Position numbers and translations under genes: made by a program. The notes under the pieces are model-generated. The model was not told where the DNA came from. It worked only from the letters and a program-made list of their open reading frames with translations, and did no database searches. This document shows, piece after piece, positions 43,496-53,887 of a stretch of DNA of 64,000 nucleotides (its first letter is position 1; every line of letters starts with the position of its first letter). This DNA comes from Blastobasis lacticolella (lineage: Eukaryota > Arthropoda > Insecta > Lepidoptera > Blastobasidae). Location: the NCBI GenBank assembly GCA_905147135.1, contig LR990043.1:20399584-20463583 (forward strand), in the 5' to 3' direction.

Positions 43496-43582
43496 ACAAT
43501 CACACAGCGCGATCTAGCGGCAAAGTAAGCAAAGCTTGTGTTGTGGGTGCCAGAAAACTGATAAAGACGCAAACATTAACTG
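43496..43582 (-). repeat. SINE-2 3' fragment
   Basis: TTGGACAATCACACAGCGCG, ATCTAGCGGCAAAGTAAGCA and AAGCTTGTGTTGTGGGTGCC match SINE-2 read from its tail. Confidence 0.7.
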
Positions 43583-43919
43583 ACTGAACCAATCAGTTCG
43601 TTAATTGACAAGGTCTTCCGCCGGGGTTTGCGAGGCTGGTTAAACCATCTCGGCTCGGTTACCGTTTTCCCAATCGGTATACAATATACCTACCTATATG
43701 ACTTCACGCGACAATTTTTTCCGTAGATAGAGAATTTCTCTACAATATTAGCCAAATTCAATAAACGAAACAATCATTGATTCGAATCCTCTTGTCATGT
43801 TTATTTTTGCCTTCGTCCAACAGTCTATTAAAAAGTGGACAAAATTAATCGTACAAAGTTATAGTTCAAACTGAATCAGCAAATCAAATTTGCTCAAAAA
43901 CTCTACCAAAGATATGACC

Positions 43920-44140
43920 AACCTAGAAGCGCCTTTATATTTTGAATTGGGCCTTGTTCTTTGACGTAACATTATAAATTGAATTGAATTGAATTGATTA
44001 CAGTTTTATGAATTGAATATTTAATTATGTAATGATTTTAACAATATATTATAAGTAATTTAACTAACACAATATAATATGGACTGTTAAAAATAACATT
44101 TGTATGGTCTGAAATAAATGATTAATAATAATAATAATAT
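43920..44140 (+). repeat. LINE 3' end with AATA tail
   Basis: GTATGGTCTGAAATAAATGA followed by TTAATAATAATAATAAT. AT-rich UTR upstream, no coding remnant. Confidence 0.55.
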
Positions 44141-44194
44141 AAAATTTGGTTATGATACAGTTTTAGAAATGTTCCATAATTTATTTACCACATA

Positions 44195-44460
44195 CTCACG
44201 ACTAGTAAATGGATTTGAATGAGACAAAGCTAAGTACCACCTCGCTTAAATTGTCTTTAAAAAACCGCCGTCCCTTAGTTCGGAGGCTACCATGTAATGA
44301 ACCGAGATAACCACATGCACATTCTTTCTTTGTCTTAAACCATCTTAATTAATTCGGTTTAAAGGTAATGAAAACCTTATCGAAATTCTTTAAATCATTC
44401 TGGAGCTACAATGCTACAAACAGACATTCAGAGACACACGTGTGACTTATAATAAGTGAC
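44195..44460 (+). repeat. Family C repeat copy
   Basis: GGATTTGAATGAGACAAAGC, ATTCTGGAGCTACAATGCTA and CAAACAGACATTCAGAGACA repeat the words of the neighbouring copy at 44480-44693. Confidence 0.6.
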
Positions 44461-44479
44461 TTTTTTTTGTATCAGGGAT

Positions 44480-44691
44480 TAAAATAACCGACAGAAAAAT
44501 TCGGATAACCTCCGATCAAGTTTACATATGCTCAAATATTTTCTAAACTACGTAACCGATTTGAATGAAATAAAACTAAACACTGTCTTAATTAAACTGC
44601 CTTTCAAACAAAGATAACCGCATCAATATCAGTCCATCCGTTCAGGAGCTACAATGCTGCAGACCTACACACACCTCCACACATACACTGA

Positions 44692-44693
<2 letters not shown>
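44480..44693 (+). repeat. Family C repeat copy, interrupted by the LINE
   Basis: ACCGATTTGAATGAAATAAA, CAGTCCATCCGTTCAGGAGC and TACAATGCTGCAGACCTACA. It stops at the LINE poly(A); AACTTATTTGACACC at 49693-49707 may be its continuation on the other side. Confidence 0.6.

Positions 44694-44723
<30 letters not shown>
44694..44723 (-). other. 30-nt poly(A) tail of the LINE
   Basis: Thirty consecutive T on the plus strand, directly followed by AAACTTTATT (an AATAAAGTTT end on the LINE strand). Confidence 0.95.
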
Positions 44724-44728
<5 letters not shown>

Positions 44729-44970
44729 TTATTGCACAATAATACAATTGGCGGACTTAAAGCCATTAAGGCTTTATCTTCCAGTCAACCAGTAGACAAT
44801 GCAGAAAGTGAGTAAGTAGGTGCTTTATAAAGCGTGATGATAGATTGTAACTTACCAAAATACAATACTAACTACATCAAGATAGAATAAACATATATTA
44901 TATTATAATAAATACTATACATACATACATATATTAAAAATAAAGATACTTTATACTATTTATATTGACT

Positions 44971-47919
44971 TTATGGCCTTTTATCTATAAAAAATTTCTT
45001 AATTTGTTTTTTAAAAATAAAGCGATTCGGTGCTTTACGCACATCATCAGGAATCTCATTCCAAAGACGTGCTGCCTGGACTGTGAAAGAATGGCTGTAG
45101 AAGTTCGTATGATGGAGGGGAATATCTAGTCGCAAGTTATTTGTAGATCGAAGTTCACGCTCATGCGTTGAATGCAAAAAGACTACATTGTCTCTAAGAT
45201 AACCAGGCGAGGAAGGATTATCAAAAATAGAAAAGAGTGTGGAGAGAATACGTGACTTCCTTCTCTCGCGGATGGTTAACCAGCCCAGCCTATCTCTGTA
45301 TTCAGAGATGTGGTCATACTTCCTCAGGCCGAAGATGAATCGAATGCAGTTATTCAGCAGGCGCTCAAGCTTATTGAGGTAGGCTTCATTCAGGTCAAGG
45401 TAGCACACGTCTGCGTAGTCTAAAATAGGTAAGACTAAAGTCTGCATGAGGAGAATTTTAGTCTTAATTGGTAGGAAAAATTTATAACGATGCAGGGTGC
45501 GCAGTGTGCCCGTGACCTTCCTGCCCACATCAGCCACCTGAACGTTCCAGGTAAACGATTGGTCCATATGGAGACCCAAGTTCTTGACGTCAGATGCGTA
45601 AGGAATGGCAATACCATCATAGATTATGGGATTCAAGGTACCCATATCCACTTTTGCTAAAATACGCGAGCTGCCCAAAATAATGGCCTGACATTTGTTA
45701 GGATTAACAGAAATGCCAAAGCTACGTGACCAGTCGTAAATTCTGGCCAAATTAACATTCAGATCACTTATGGCACTTGCTAAATCATTCCTGTCGCACT
45801 GTACGTAAAGTTGGAGGTCATCGGCGTAAAGATGGTACGAGCATGAAATATTACAGGTTATAAAATTTATGAAGATAGCAAACATTAACGGAGAAAGTAA
45901 ACCGCCTTGCGGAACACCAGCTGTGAGGTTGCACCAGTCAGAGCATGTCTGCCCTAGCCGGACACGTTGCTGGCGACCGCGAAGATAGTTCGAAAACCAC
46001 TCCAAAGCCGAAGACGATATGCGAAGATGGGATAGGATGGCCAGGAGGATATCATGGTCCACCGTGTTGAAAGCATTCGAGAAGTCAATGAGTACAAGGA
46101 TGGTAACCATAGTGCCCTCCATCCCTCTCCTAACGTCATCAGTGACCTTCAGCAAGGCAGTTGTGGTGCTATGCCCAGGTCTAAATCCAGACTGGTATGG
46201 ACTGAGGAGGTTATGTTTATGAACATACGCCGAAAGCTGCTTGTGCGCACTAGCCTCTAGGATCTTGGAAAAGAAGGGAAGAATAGAGATCGGGCGAAAA
46301 TGATTGGGAAGGGAAGGAAGTGGGACCTTAGGAAGTGGACGAACAAAGGCTTTACGCCATAAAGTAGGGAATTTACCGTTTATCAGACAGAAATTTACAA
46401 TATGGGCGATGGCTGGTAAAATATCATCAATAATTAATAAAACCATTCTGCGACTTACTTCATCACACCCCATAGCGTTTGATTTGATGGATAAGATGCT
46501 CTTCTTAATCTCGTCTTCACTAACATAAGTAAATGTGAAAGGTTCAGAATCAGGCGAAGGCAATGCAGAAATCAGCCGCAAAGTAGCTAGTTTCAGGGAT
46601 GGATCGAAGGATTCTACCGTAGAGAAATGATCATTGATTTCACTAAGTGACACAGAAGAAAAGGATTGGTCATCAGCTGTCTTACCTATGCCCACTGACT
46701 TCAGGAATTTCCACAGATTGGCCAAAGATAAATTTGAGATATTATTGTGAAAATAGCGGCGTTTAGCAGCCCGTACCATCTGATTACACCGATTCCTAGC
46801 TGCCCTAAAGTAACCCCAGTTAGCCTCCGAACGGTCCCTCTTATACTTTCTGAATGCTCCATCACGACTCCTCATTGCATTGCGTACTTCCTTTGTCATC
46901 CATGGAGCAGGAGGGTGCTTTACTCTCACCCTTCGAACAGGAGCATGGGTATCGAATATTCTATTCACCGCTGAGTTTAGTAAATCGACTTTTTCATCAG
47001 CTGATGATGCGTCCGCTATCATTGCAAAGTCGATTTGTGAAGCATCCCTGTGAAGAGCATCGATGTCCAACTTGGAAAAATTTCGCAGGAGCAGGGCCTC
47101 CGGTTTCTGTCGAGGAGCTTTAATTTTATACGAGGCAAAAATGAGATCGTGATGCGAAAAACCGGGAGCAGAGAACTGTCCGTGTGCAGCTACAAGATCT
47201 GGAGAGGAAGTGATGATTAGGTCTATTAAGGTGTCGTCAGTGTCGATATTATGATGGGTTGGTTTGAGCGGAAGAAGATTGAGACATGAAGATTCCACGA
47301 TGGATCTCAGCTTACGAGCTCGTACCGGTTGCCTGGCAGAAGAAAGCAAGTCTGTATTAAAATCCCCCATAATAATAATGTGTGAGTATTCCGACGATAG
47401 CGACTCAAGCGCCTGCTCAAAATCTGAAAAGTAGTCAGTAGCAGGAGGACAATAGACAACACCAAGAACAGCCCTCACACCCGCACAAGTAATCTCCAAA
47501 AATATAAACTCAGCTGAGGCTGAATAGCTTGACTGTGACATGGTCAGCACCTTATAAGGGATGTGACTGCGCAAATATATCGCCACCCCTCCCCAGCCTT
47601 TATCTAAACGATCGTTGCGCACCAGTGTGTATCCAGGCATAGAGTAAGTAGAGGACAACATAGGCGGCTTCAAGAGACTCTCAGAAATAAGCACCGCATG
47701 AATCGCATCCGACGCAAAAGTCTCAAGTAAATCCGCATGATGCGCCGCAATGCTCTGGGCATTAATGTGACAAATATTCAACATACGTGAAGAGGACTGA
47801 AACGCGTCACGCAGAAGTTCGCCCAACGTACGACCATCATCACTCCCAGAATCATTACAAGATAAATAGTCATCGCTTGAATTAATTGAAAAGTAAGAAT
47901 CATTAATATTAACGTCCAT
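44971..47919 (-). CDS. LINE ORF2: apurinic-type endonuclease and reverse transcriptase
   Basis: The frame gives 982 aa from the first ATG (47919). It is open 126 nt further to a GTG, but that part is an AT-rich, hydrophobic read-through. The endonuclease occupies about residues 45-265: HINAQS (N53), SESLL (E80), GDFNTD (D186, N188) and SHHDLI at its end, the positions that cut target DNA in APE-type LINE nucleases. The reverse transcriptase occupies about residues 515-800: FRPISILPFFSKILE, QSGFRPGHSTTTAL, motif A LIDFSNAFN (D612), AGVPQGGLLSPL, and the catalytic YADD at 698-701. The C-terminal ~200 residues hold LPILDYADVCYL, GLRKYDHISEYRDRLGW and a KKFFIDKRP end. No RNase H is seen. All catalytic residues I can check are intact. 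The protein would nick the genome and copy the LINE RNA in place. The clade within CR1/Jockey (Kiri- or Daphne-like) is not certain. Confidence 0.92.
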   Translation of the reverse strand: MDVNINDSYFSINSSDDYLSCNDSGSDDGRTLGELLRDAFQSSSRMLNICHINAQSIAAHHADLLETFASDAIHAVLISESLLKPPMLSSTYSMPGYTLVRNDRLDKGWGGVAIYLRSHIPYKVLTMSQSSYSASAEFIFLEITCAGVRAVLGVVYCPPATDYFSDFEQALESLSSEYSHIIIMGDFNTDLLSSARQPVRARKLRSIVESSCLNLLPLKPTHHNIDTDDTLIDLIITSSPDLVAAHGQFSAPGFSHHDLIFASYKIKAPRQKPEALLLRNFSKLDIDALHRDASQIDFAMIADASSADEKVDLLNSAVNRIFDTHAPVRRVRVKHPPAPWMTKEVRNAMRSRDGAFRKYKRDRSEANWGYFRAARNRCNQMVRAAKRRYFHNNISNLSLANLWKFLKSVGIGKTADDQSFSSVSLSEINDHFSTVESFDPSLKLATLRLISALPSPDSEPFTFTYVSEDEIKKSILSIKSNAMGCDEVSRRMVLLIIDDILPAIAHIVNFCLINGKFPTLWRKAFVRPLPKVPLPSLPNHFRPISILPFFSKILEASAHKQLSAYVHKHNLLSPYQSGFRPGHSTTTALLKVTDDVRRGMEGTMVTILVLIDFSNAFNTVDHDILLAILSHLRISSSALEWFSNYLRGRQQRVRLGQTCSDWCNLTAGVPQGGLLSPLMFAIFINFITCNISCSYHLYADDLQLYVQCDRNDLASAISDLNVNLARIYDWSRSFGISVNPNKCQAIILGSSRILAKVDMGTLNPIIYDGIAIPYASDVKNLGLHMDQSFTWNVQVADVGRKVTGTLRTLHRYKFFLPIKTKILLMQTLVLPILDYADVCYLDLNEAYLNKLERLLNNCIRFIFGLRKYDHISEYRDRLGWLTIRERRKSRILSTLFSIFDNPSSPGYLRDNVVFLHSTHERELRSTNNLRLDIPLHHTNFYSHSFTVQAARLWNEIPDDVRKAPNRFIFKKQIKKFFIDKRP

Positions 47920-48045
47920 AAAAAATATAATATCTAAATTAGGCCAATAAATAAATATGATTAAAATTACCAATAAAATAAATAATATTATTATAAAATA
48001 AATGATCCAGTCTAATTTTAAAACTACTGGTTCACTTAACTGCAC

Positions 48046-48645
48046 CGCCCGCCAGCTACAGGCAAAAATATGAATTAAATTTATAGCTTAGAACTATACC
48101 TATTAGCTTAAAATACAAAAGCAAACATTATTATTAACATTGGTTGATGACCCTAGATGCCAAAGCCATAACAATAATAAAAAAAGAGGTATTTCGCGAT
48201 ATTTATCAAGTGTGTAGGATTCACGGATCGTGAAACGGATCACAGCATTTCTAAAAAATAAAAAATCCATAATCTGGGGATTATGGATTTTTTATCAACG
48301 ACACATATCGCGGTAAATATCGAGCGTGTAGCATCACCATAGTAGGATTTGGCATTTTGGCTTGAATGACTTAGTTTCCAGGCCAATAAATATAAACAAA
48401 AAGAAAAAAGAAAACTTCAACCAACAAAAATAAAAGTAAACAAAGTGAGGTTACTTGAATAAACAATGAAATAAAAGTAAAAAGCGGTTTCTATAAACAA
48501 ATAAAGCAAAAGAAGCAGGTAGTCTACGCACACAGGAACATGCAAATTAATAATATAGTAGCGATTACAAAGTGCCTACAATCAGGACGAGAAAAAGCCA
48601 AATGAAAGCAACTATGAAAATAAGCAAATAAGCGATAAACCCCGC
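48046..48645 (-). other. Inter-ORF region of the LINE with strong hairpin
   Basis: About 600 bp (more, counted from the ATG of ORF2) separates ORF1 from ORF2, unusually long for a LINE. It holds a perfect 17-bp-arm hairpin (48258-48295), between two loosely similar stretches TTCGCGATATTTATCAAGTG (48192) and ATCGCGGTAAATATCGAGCG (48307). Confidence 0.7.
48258..48295. repeat. Perfect 17-bp-arm hairpin, 4-nt loop
   Basis: Arms 48258-48274 and 48279-48295 share the core AAAAATCCATAATC and are exact reverse complements around TGGG. Confidence 0.9.
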
Positions 48646-49530
48646 TTACTTCTTAGCTACAACGCGTCGCGAACGAGTTGCATTCGACTTCGACCGATCT
48701 TCGCTTGCAGTTGTCTTGGATACAGCAGCGATCTTGACCTGTTTTGTTGTCAGCTGCGCCCCGGTAGTTGGTGAAGATTTCTTGGCAGTATCCCCATTCG
48801 CTGCAGTATTTACAGTAGGCGAGCTATTCTTTGGGAACCGGCTTATTAATTCGTCCAACTCAGCCATAGTGGTCACGCGTTTTAGAGACTCATCAGGCAG
48901 CTTTATCGATATCATTCCGTCCAGACTCCAAACTGACCTCACACTGAAGTGGCTTCTAGCTTTAGTAAAAATAGAATGTCTTGCACGAGTAAGAAACTCC
49001 GCCACGGTGATGGTCGTGCTCTTAAGTTTGGATTTACTACTCCAGACCCGAGATTTTACACTTGAATCATGAAATCGAACAAGGACTGGCCTCGGACGAT
49101 CGGCAACAGTTGATCCAAGACGGTGACAATTTTTAATGGAAGTCTCACTTACATTTGGTACTGACATTATCCCACCGATGACCTCCAGAATAGTGGACTT
49201 GATGTCACTGTTCTCTGCCTCCTCAATACCATAAAATAAGAGAACCTTTCGTCTAATATAGGTCTCAATGGAGTCAGTAGCCTTTGTGCACTCTGCTATT
49301 TGCTGTCGCAGGAGTGAAAACATACCCCACGCTATGTTCTTGAAGGTGTCAAAGTCCGTGGAGAGTTTTTCAATAGATGGTGTTGTGACTGGGGTTGTGA
49401 CTGGTGTTGTGACTGGAGTTGTGACTGCATTTGCAGATACCACCCTCAGCTGTGTCTGGAACTCTGCCATCTTCTCGATAATCAATGTTTCCAGAGCCTT
49501 CTGGTTAGATTTTATGTCACTCAATTCCAT
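48646..49530 (-). CDS. LINE ORF1: putative RNA-binding chaperone
   Basis: 294 aa from ATG 49530. Residues 1-30 and ~53-95 are likely helical/coiled-coil. Between them TTPV repeats four times (about residues 37-51, a 12-bp DNA repeat). Residues ~94-215 hold KVLLFYGIEE, SIKNCHRLG, RPRPVLVRF and LTRARHSIFTKAR. This is the fold-typical series of the baculovirus-FP-like/RRM-like ORF1 domain of insect CR1/Jockey LINEs, which binds the element RNA and forms particles. The C-terminal ~70 residues are basic and Ser/Thr-rich (SKSNATRSRRVVAKK end). No CCHC zinc knuckle is present. It lies upstream of ORF2 on the same strand, as expected for the element. Confidence 0.85.
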   Translation of the reverse strand: MELSDIKSNQKALETLIIEKMAEFQTQLRVVSANAVTTPVTTPVTTPVTTPSIEKLSTDFDTFKNIAWGMFSLLRQQIAECTKATDSIETYIRRKVLLFYGIEEAENSDIKSTILEVIGGIMSVPNVSETSIKNCHRLGSTVADRPRPVLVRFHDSSVKSRVWSSKSKLKSTTITVAEFLTRARHSIFTKARSHFSVRSVWSLDGMISIKLPDESLKRVTTMAELDELISRFPKNSSPTVNTAANGDTAKKSSPTTGAQLTTKQVKIAAVSKTTASEDRSKSNATRSRRVVAKK

Positions 49531-49699
49531 GTTCAGTGCAGTGACTTAATGTCTTGTGTTTTGTGGCGCTAGCAGGCAGTGACAGGTAATTGTAGCACTA
49601 TTACATTAAGTTACACTCACTTCAGGTATTTAAGTTGAGTTATTGTAATATATTTTAAATAAAAATTCAGGAGCTAAATTTAGAAGATGTAACTTATTT

Positions 49700-50149
49700 G
49701 ACACCTACCGCCCGCCTTTTTTCGAGTCCATAACCTTGGCTCAAACTACAAATGATCGATTATCGGTACTTCAACGGATCTGGGGCTATTGCCTCATCCA
49801 GTCAGTACCGGGTCTGTCGTAATTTATTCGGTATTCTGCCGGCGGAGTGTACAGAATCAAAATCGTACCGGGAGTCAACACAGCCGACTCAACTCTTAAT
49901 TTCGGTTTGCGTTCTCAATAATCGCGCCGTTTGCTCTCGTTCGGATTTCGTCTCACTTCTTTTTTTTTCTGTATTTTCCACAATTTTCCGCGTATCCTTG
50001 ATTATTGAGAGGTCGCTCGAAATTTTATTACATTTGCACGTGTTTACATTTGTTTTGTGTTTTGTTGTCGTCAGTGTGACGTTTTGTGTCAGTATTCTGT
50101 GGCCTGGGGGTCTATAAAGGCCATATTAGCGTTTCATGTAATTTCCTTT
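49700..50149. other. No gene recognised beyond the LINE 5' end
   Basis: A 121-codon plus-strand frame (49752-50117) has no domain and may lie partly in the LINE 5' UTR or in unique DNA. TCTATAAAGG at 50111-50120 is TATA-like without supporting context. Confidence 0.4.
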
Positions 50150-50392
50150 CACCGCCAAACCACGCCAAAACTTTGGCGGTGCAGGGTAATGGTAGCCGCC
50201 AATGTTGGCAAGCGAAGGTGATGAGAAGGTAGAAAAAGGTAATTACCCACCTGGCCGGGTGTTGTGACCAGGGGACCAAGGGCCCGACAGTTCATCGTCA
50301 GAAGTTGTATATATGCCGTAGAGGTTGGCACATTTCTCTAGCGCGATGTAGGACGGTTAGCGCCATCTATGTGCGGATGCTTGCCAACATTG
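50150..50392. repeat. Nested short inverted repeats
   Basis: CACCGCCAAA/TTTGGCGGTG (50150-50159, 50172-50181) and CAATGTTGGCAAGC/GCTTGCCAACATTG (50200-50213, 50379-50392) are perfect. The second pair encloses 165 bp, a MITE-like size. Confidence 0.65.
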
Positions 50393-50451
50393 TGTTCGTG
50401 TACTTGTAATGTGAGTATCGTTGAGTCTTCCCTATTGGATGTCGCCATATA

Positions 50452-50587
50452 ATGATTCATATTAGAGTGCCATAAACTTATCTGATCCGGTGGCCATTAC
50501 TGGAACTAAGTAACGCCATTTTGAATTATCATGTCAATGTCGACAGCGACGCTACAGACAAGTTTGTGACAAATTAATATGAATCAT
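50452..50587. repeat. Short fold-back, 13-bp arms
   Basis: ATGATTCATATTA (50452-50464) and TAATATGAATCAT (50575-50587) are exact reverse complements 110 bp apart. Confidence 0.5.
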
Positions 50588-50704
50588 ATTATGCCTTGTC
50601 TATTACGCCTTTTAGGGGGTCTACCCCTGGTCACAAAGGCAGCCGCTATTCTCTATTTCCTGACGAAAATATTTACATCGGTTTATGTCTTCGTATTTAC
50701 TCAC

Positions 50705-50972
50705 ACGGCCATGTGGTGTCCGTCAGAGTAGAATAGCACCAACCCCTTACACACGTGGGTGTCGTACAAGGCGACTAATGTTTTTGAGGCAAAAGATCTA
50801 GAGCCTCTGTAAGTTGGAAAATGGGCAGCCAGCGTTTTCCATTGATATTAGGTATAACACTGCGATCTCGAACTTGCCTGCTGAGCGTGGAGATTAAGGC
50901 AATAAGTACTCTTTTCGTGGAAGAGGCCCTAAGTCCTGCAGTGGACTGTTATGAGCTGTGATGATGATTTAC
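50705..50972 (+). mobile_element. Family B retroposon copy
   Basis: GCCATGTGGTGTCCGTCAGA, GTCGTACAAGGCGACTAATG, GCGTGGAGATTAAGGCAATA, GTCCTGCAGTGGACTGTTAT and a GATGATGAT end. Confidence 0.88.
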
Positions 50973-51659
50973 TAACTGATGATATCTGAACCAGATTTTA
51001 AAACCAATTTTTAAGAGGCTGCTCTAACAGGACCGCAACCAAATTTCGGTAGATCTTGAGTATGTGCTTTAATTAAGTAAACGTTATCGTTTAGATAAAA
51101 AATAAAAAATTAAATTTTTAAGAGATTTTCGTGTGTTTGTCTTGAATCGCTTGTGCTTATACCAAATATATACTATTAATAAGACAATATCTAATAGAGA
51201 TTATTAATTTACTTCCAATCACTAATGGACATAACAAATACGCTAAGACTTTGTTAGGAACCGTCAGTTTCATGTCTTGTAGAACTATCCCGAAGTTTAA
51301 ATCTGATATCCAAGTCCAAGGCATTGCCTGGAAACTGAGCCTTGGTTGTTCTAGGATTTGGTTTCCGCCTTGATTGGCCCTAGGGCTGGTAAAGCTGCCT
51401 AGTCTTTGAGTGAAGATAGGTTGTTTTTTTCTGATAGGCAGCGGTTGCGTGTGGGAAATAGTAGATAGTCAAATAAAATTTTAGGAGCATCTGTCTACAT
51501 CGTAGGTACATAGATAATGGTATGTCTTTACTTAAACTTATGACAATAGAGTTAGATAGTCGTAAGTGTTGCATATAATTTTTACGTTTTGCACATTTAC
51601 AATTCTGTGTAATAAAAATGCAAAATCGCAGGAGCTTTTTGACTGTGAGGGCTAAATTC
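50973..51659. other. No gene recognised
   Basis: AT-rich; the 93-codon minus-strand frame at 51380-51661 has no domain. Confidence 0.4.
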
Positions 51660-51936
51660 AAGAGTGTCCCGGTTGTGCTTTGTTATTGTGATTATTCGGC
51701 AGGTCAGGTAATTACAGTGTAGCGACTGTCATCTGATCTCCGCGACCCTGTTGACAGGGGAACCTGACCAGATTGGATAATGGTTTCAGATTCAGTCGCC
51801 TAAATGTGAAGGCTTCATTACGATATTTTCCCTCACCGTAATAGCATCGGTTAGTGTTCAACTAATAGGTATACATAACTCAGAAAAGAGTCATTGGTAC
51901 TTACATGGCCATAGTGGGATTCAAGAGTAATTGCGA
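51660..51936 (-). mobile_element. SINE-1 copy, head partly lost
   Basis: GTCCCGGTTGTGCTTTG, GTAGCGACTGTCATCTGATC, AACCTGACCAGATTGGATAA, GCATCGGTTAGTGTTCAACT and GAGTCATTGGTACTTACATG. The region around GATTATTCGGCAGG is shortened. Confidence 0.85.
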
Positions 51937-52479
51937 ACAAATAAGTCAACAAAATATCTTCAAAACTGTCTTCTGTTCACTTTCGGCTGCTATTGTTATC
52001 AACCGAGATGAAGATAATAATAATTTTGGGAGATTTGGGGGATAATCGAGATATATTACATGGTGTCATACATAGCATAGAATATGCTGTATGACTTATA
52101 TTGTTATATACAGTAGAGATATCATACCAGTGGTATAATTCCTACTTTATGTCAATAAGTTTTCAAACTTATTGCCTGAAATAAACGTTATGAAGATATA
52201 ACGTTACTGATCTTAAATTTATTTTTCAATCTATTGATTTGTTACGTTGTCATTTTGATTTCTGTAGATTAATAATATTATTATTATGTATCAAATAATT
52301 ATATTGTATCGCTAATTATTATTGACGAACCCTAAATGAATGCACATTTTTGTCTGTATTAACTGCTAGGTATATAAATGTACTTGTGTTTACTTTGGGC
52401 AATAAATGAAACTGAATCTGAATCTGAATCTGATGATGCATTAATAATCATGCTGATGAAAAATAAATAACCGTGGACA
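51937..52479. other. AT-rich spacer ending in a LINE 3' end
   Basis: TTTGGGCAATAAATGAAACT (52394-52413) followed by (TGAATC)n is a LINE 3' terminus (about 52330-52435). Before it nothing is recognised. Confidence 0.55.
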
Positions 52480-52722
52480 ATAAATAAATAACCGTGGACA
52501 AATTCACACACAGCGCCATCTAGCCCCAAAGTAAGCAAAGCTTGTGTTATGGGTGCTAAACTACTTATATACTTTTAAATACATACTTATTATACATAGA
52601 ACACCCAGACCCGTAACAGAAATTAAAATTCATCATTTCAATTTCTGCCCGGCCGGGAACCACCTGCCTCGACCACTGATCGACTCAGGTCGTCACTGAA
52701 CCACTCAGGTCGTCAAAATGAA
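52480..52722 (-). mobile_element. SINE-2 copy, near full length
   Basis: AACCGTGGACAAATTCACAC, AGCGCCATCTAGCCCCAAAG, GCAAAGCTTGTGTTATGGGT, TTCAATTTCTGCCCGGCCGG and a duplicated ACTGAACCACTCAGGTCGTC-type head. GACTCAGGTCGTC occurs twice at the head. Confidence 0.8.
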
Positions 52723-53562
52723 TGAAATTTGTGTCTGAAAATGAAGTTTGTGTCTTTCTCATTTTTTTACTACGTAGGAATCTCAATGTTTTCGTACGTA
52801 CGTAAAACTGCTGACGGGAATGACGACACACATAACATGTCAACACTATGTATTTCATTGATATTCTAATTGAATTATGATTTCAAATTAAATCATGCGA
52901 AAATTCTGCGACTTGGATTATGATAAGAGGAAAGCCTCGTCTGGAGAGATTAACAACCAGCTATAATTTTTAGCACGTAAGTATCCAAACAAAATATTTG
53001 CCTGTCCGAAGAATTACATCGTCACATTACTGTTTCCCAAGAAACTGTGTCCGCCAGACGGCGACGACATGGCAATAAATCGACCAAATGAAATGTGACA
53101 CCGAAATTGTAATCTTTCATCTTAACGCGTGTGTTTCGGAACTCAGCCATGTAATACGGCGTCACCTTGCTCCCTACGTTCCTTGGTGGATGGATAGCTA
53201 CTTCTGTACGCAGTCGTATCAAGTATCACGTTTCTAATGCTTTATGAATATGTTGTTGGAAGACTTCTTGGGGTTTACTTTCTTAGACGAACGGAGGATG
53301 CGAAGCTATGTAAAATATTGTTGTGTAAGTCATACTCGCACATTATCTCAAACTCTCGCATTTATTACGGATTACATTGTTAAGAGTCTTGGAAAACTGA
53401 TATTATAATCGTAGATTGTTTTTATATCGTGTTTGTAATTGGGAAATATGATGTGATTGACCTAATCTAGACAAATAGCTATTGTAGGCACGAACCAAAA
53501 TATTACGTTACCAATTCGTTTAAAACAATATTTGAACTGTTGATAACTTGGTATAAAATAAT

Positions 53563-53887
53563 CATCTTGGCGTTAATGTTCCAGTTGTGTTCCCACGCAC
53601 GAGAGCCTGGGGTTCGCTTTGACATTGATCCAGGATTTTGCAGATCAGGTAATTACAGTGGAGCGACTGTCATCTGACATCTGTTATACAGGCGAACCTG
53701 ACCCAATTGAATCCTGGTTACACATTCAGTCACCTGAATATGCAGGTTTTATCCCTCACCGTAAGAGCATCGATTAGTGATTATCTTATGCATACAGAAA
53801 AGACAACAAGGCCGGCCGAACTGGGATTCCAACCGGGTACTACTCGCCTACGAGTCGGACTTAAGCACTAGGCCCCAGCTCCTCCGA
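53563..53887 (-). mobile_element. SINE-1 copy, the most complete in the window
   Basis: 325 bp from tail CATCTTGGCGTTAATGTTCC to head. The head on the minus strand gives GGGCCTAGTGCTTAAGTCCG and B box CGGTTGGAATCCC. All body segments are present in order, so it is a useful reference for the family. Confidence 0.88.

Larger units (their letters stand above)
44694..49685 (-). mobile_element. Near-complete CR1/Jockey-superfamily LINE with intact ORF1 and ORF2
   Basis: The 30-nt T run at 44694-44723 is the poly(A) tail of a minus-strand element; AATAAA precedes it (44728-44733). ORF2 (EN-RT) at 44971-47919 and ORF1 at 48646-49530 are both open. A 5' UTR of at least ~100 bp follows. The 5' end is placed near 49685 because family C-like text seems to resume there; this is tentative. 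Element length is then ~5 kb. Long A tail and open frames suggest a young and possibly mobile copy. No target duplication was found. Confidence 0.85.

Noticed and set aside
47920..48045. Hydrophobic N-terminal extension of LINE ORF2 that looks like a transmembrane segment
   Set aside because: The extension begins at GTG and contains no ATG; the first ATG is at 47919. The AT-rich run simply translates into I, L and F.
49752..50117. 121-codon plus-strand frame downstream of the LINE 5' end
   Set aside because: Low-complexity hydrophobic translation of T-rich DNA; no homology signature or promoter context that I can support.
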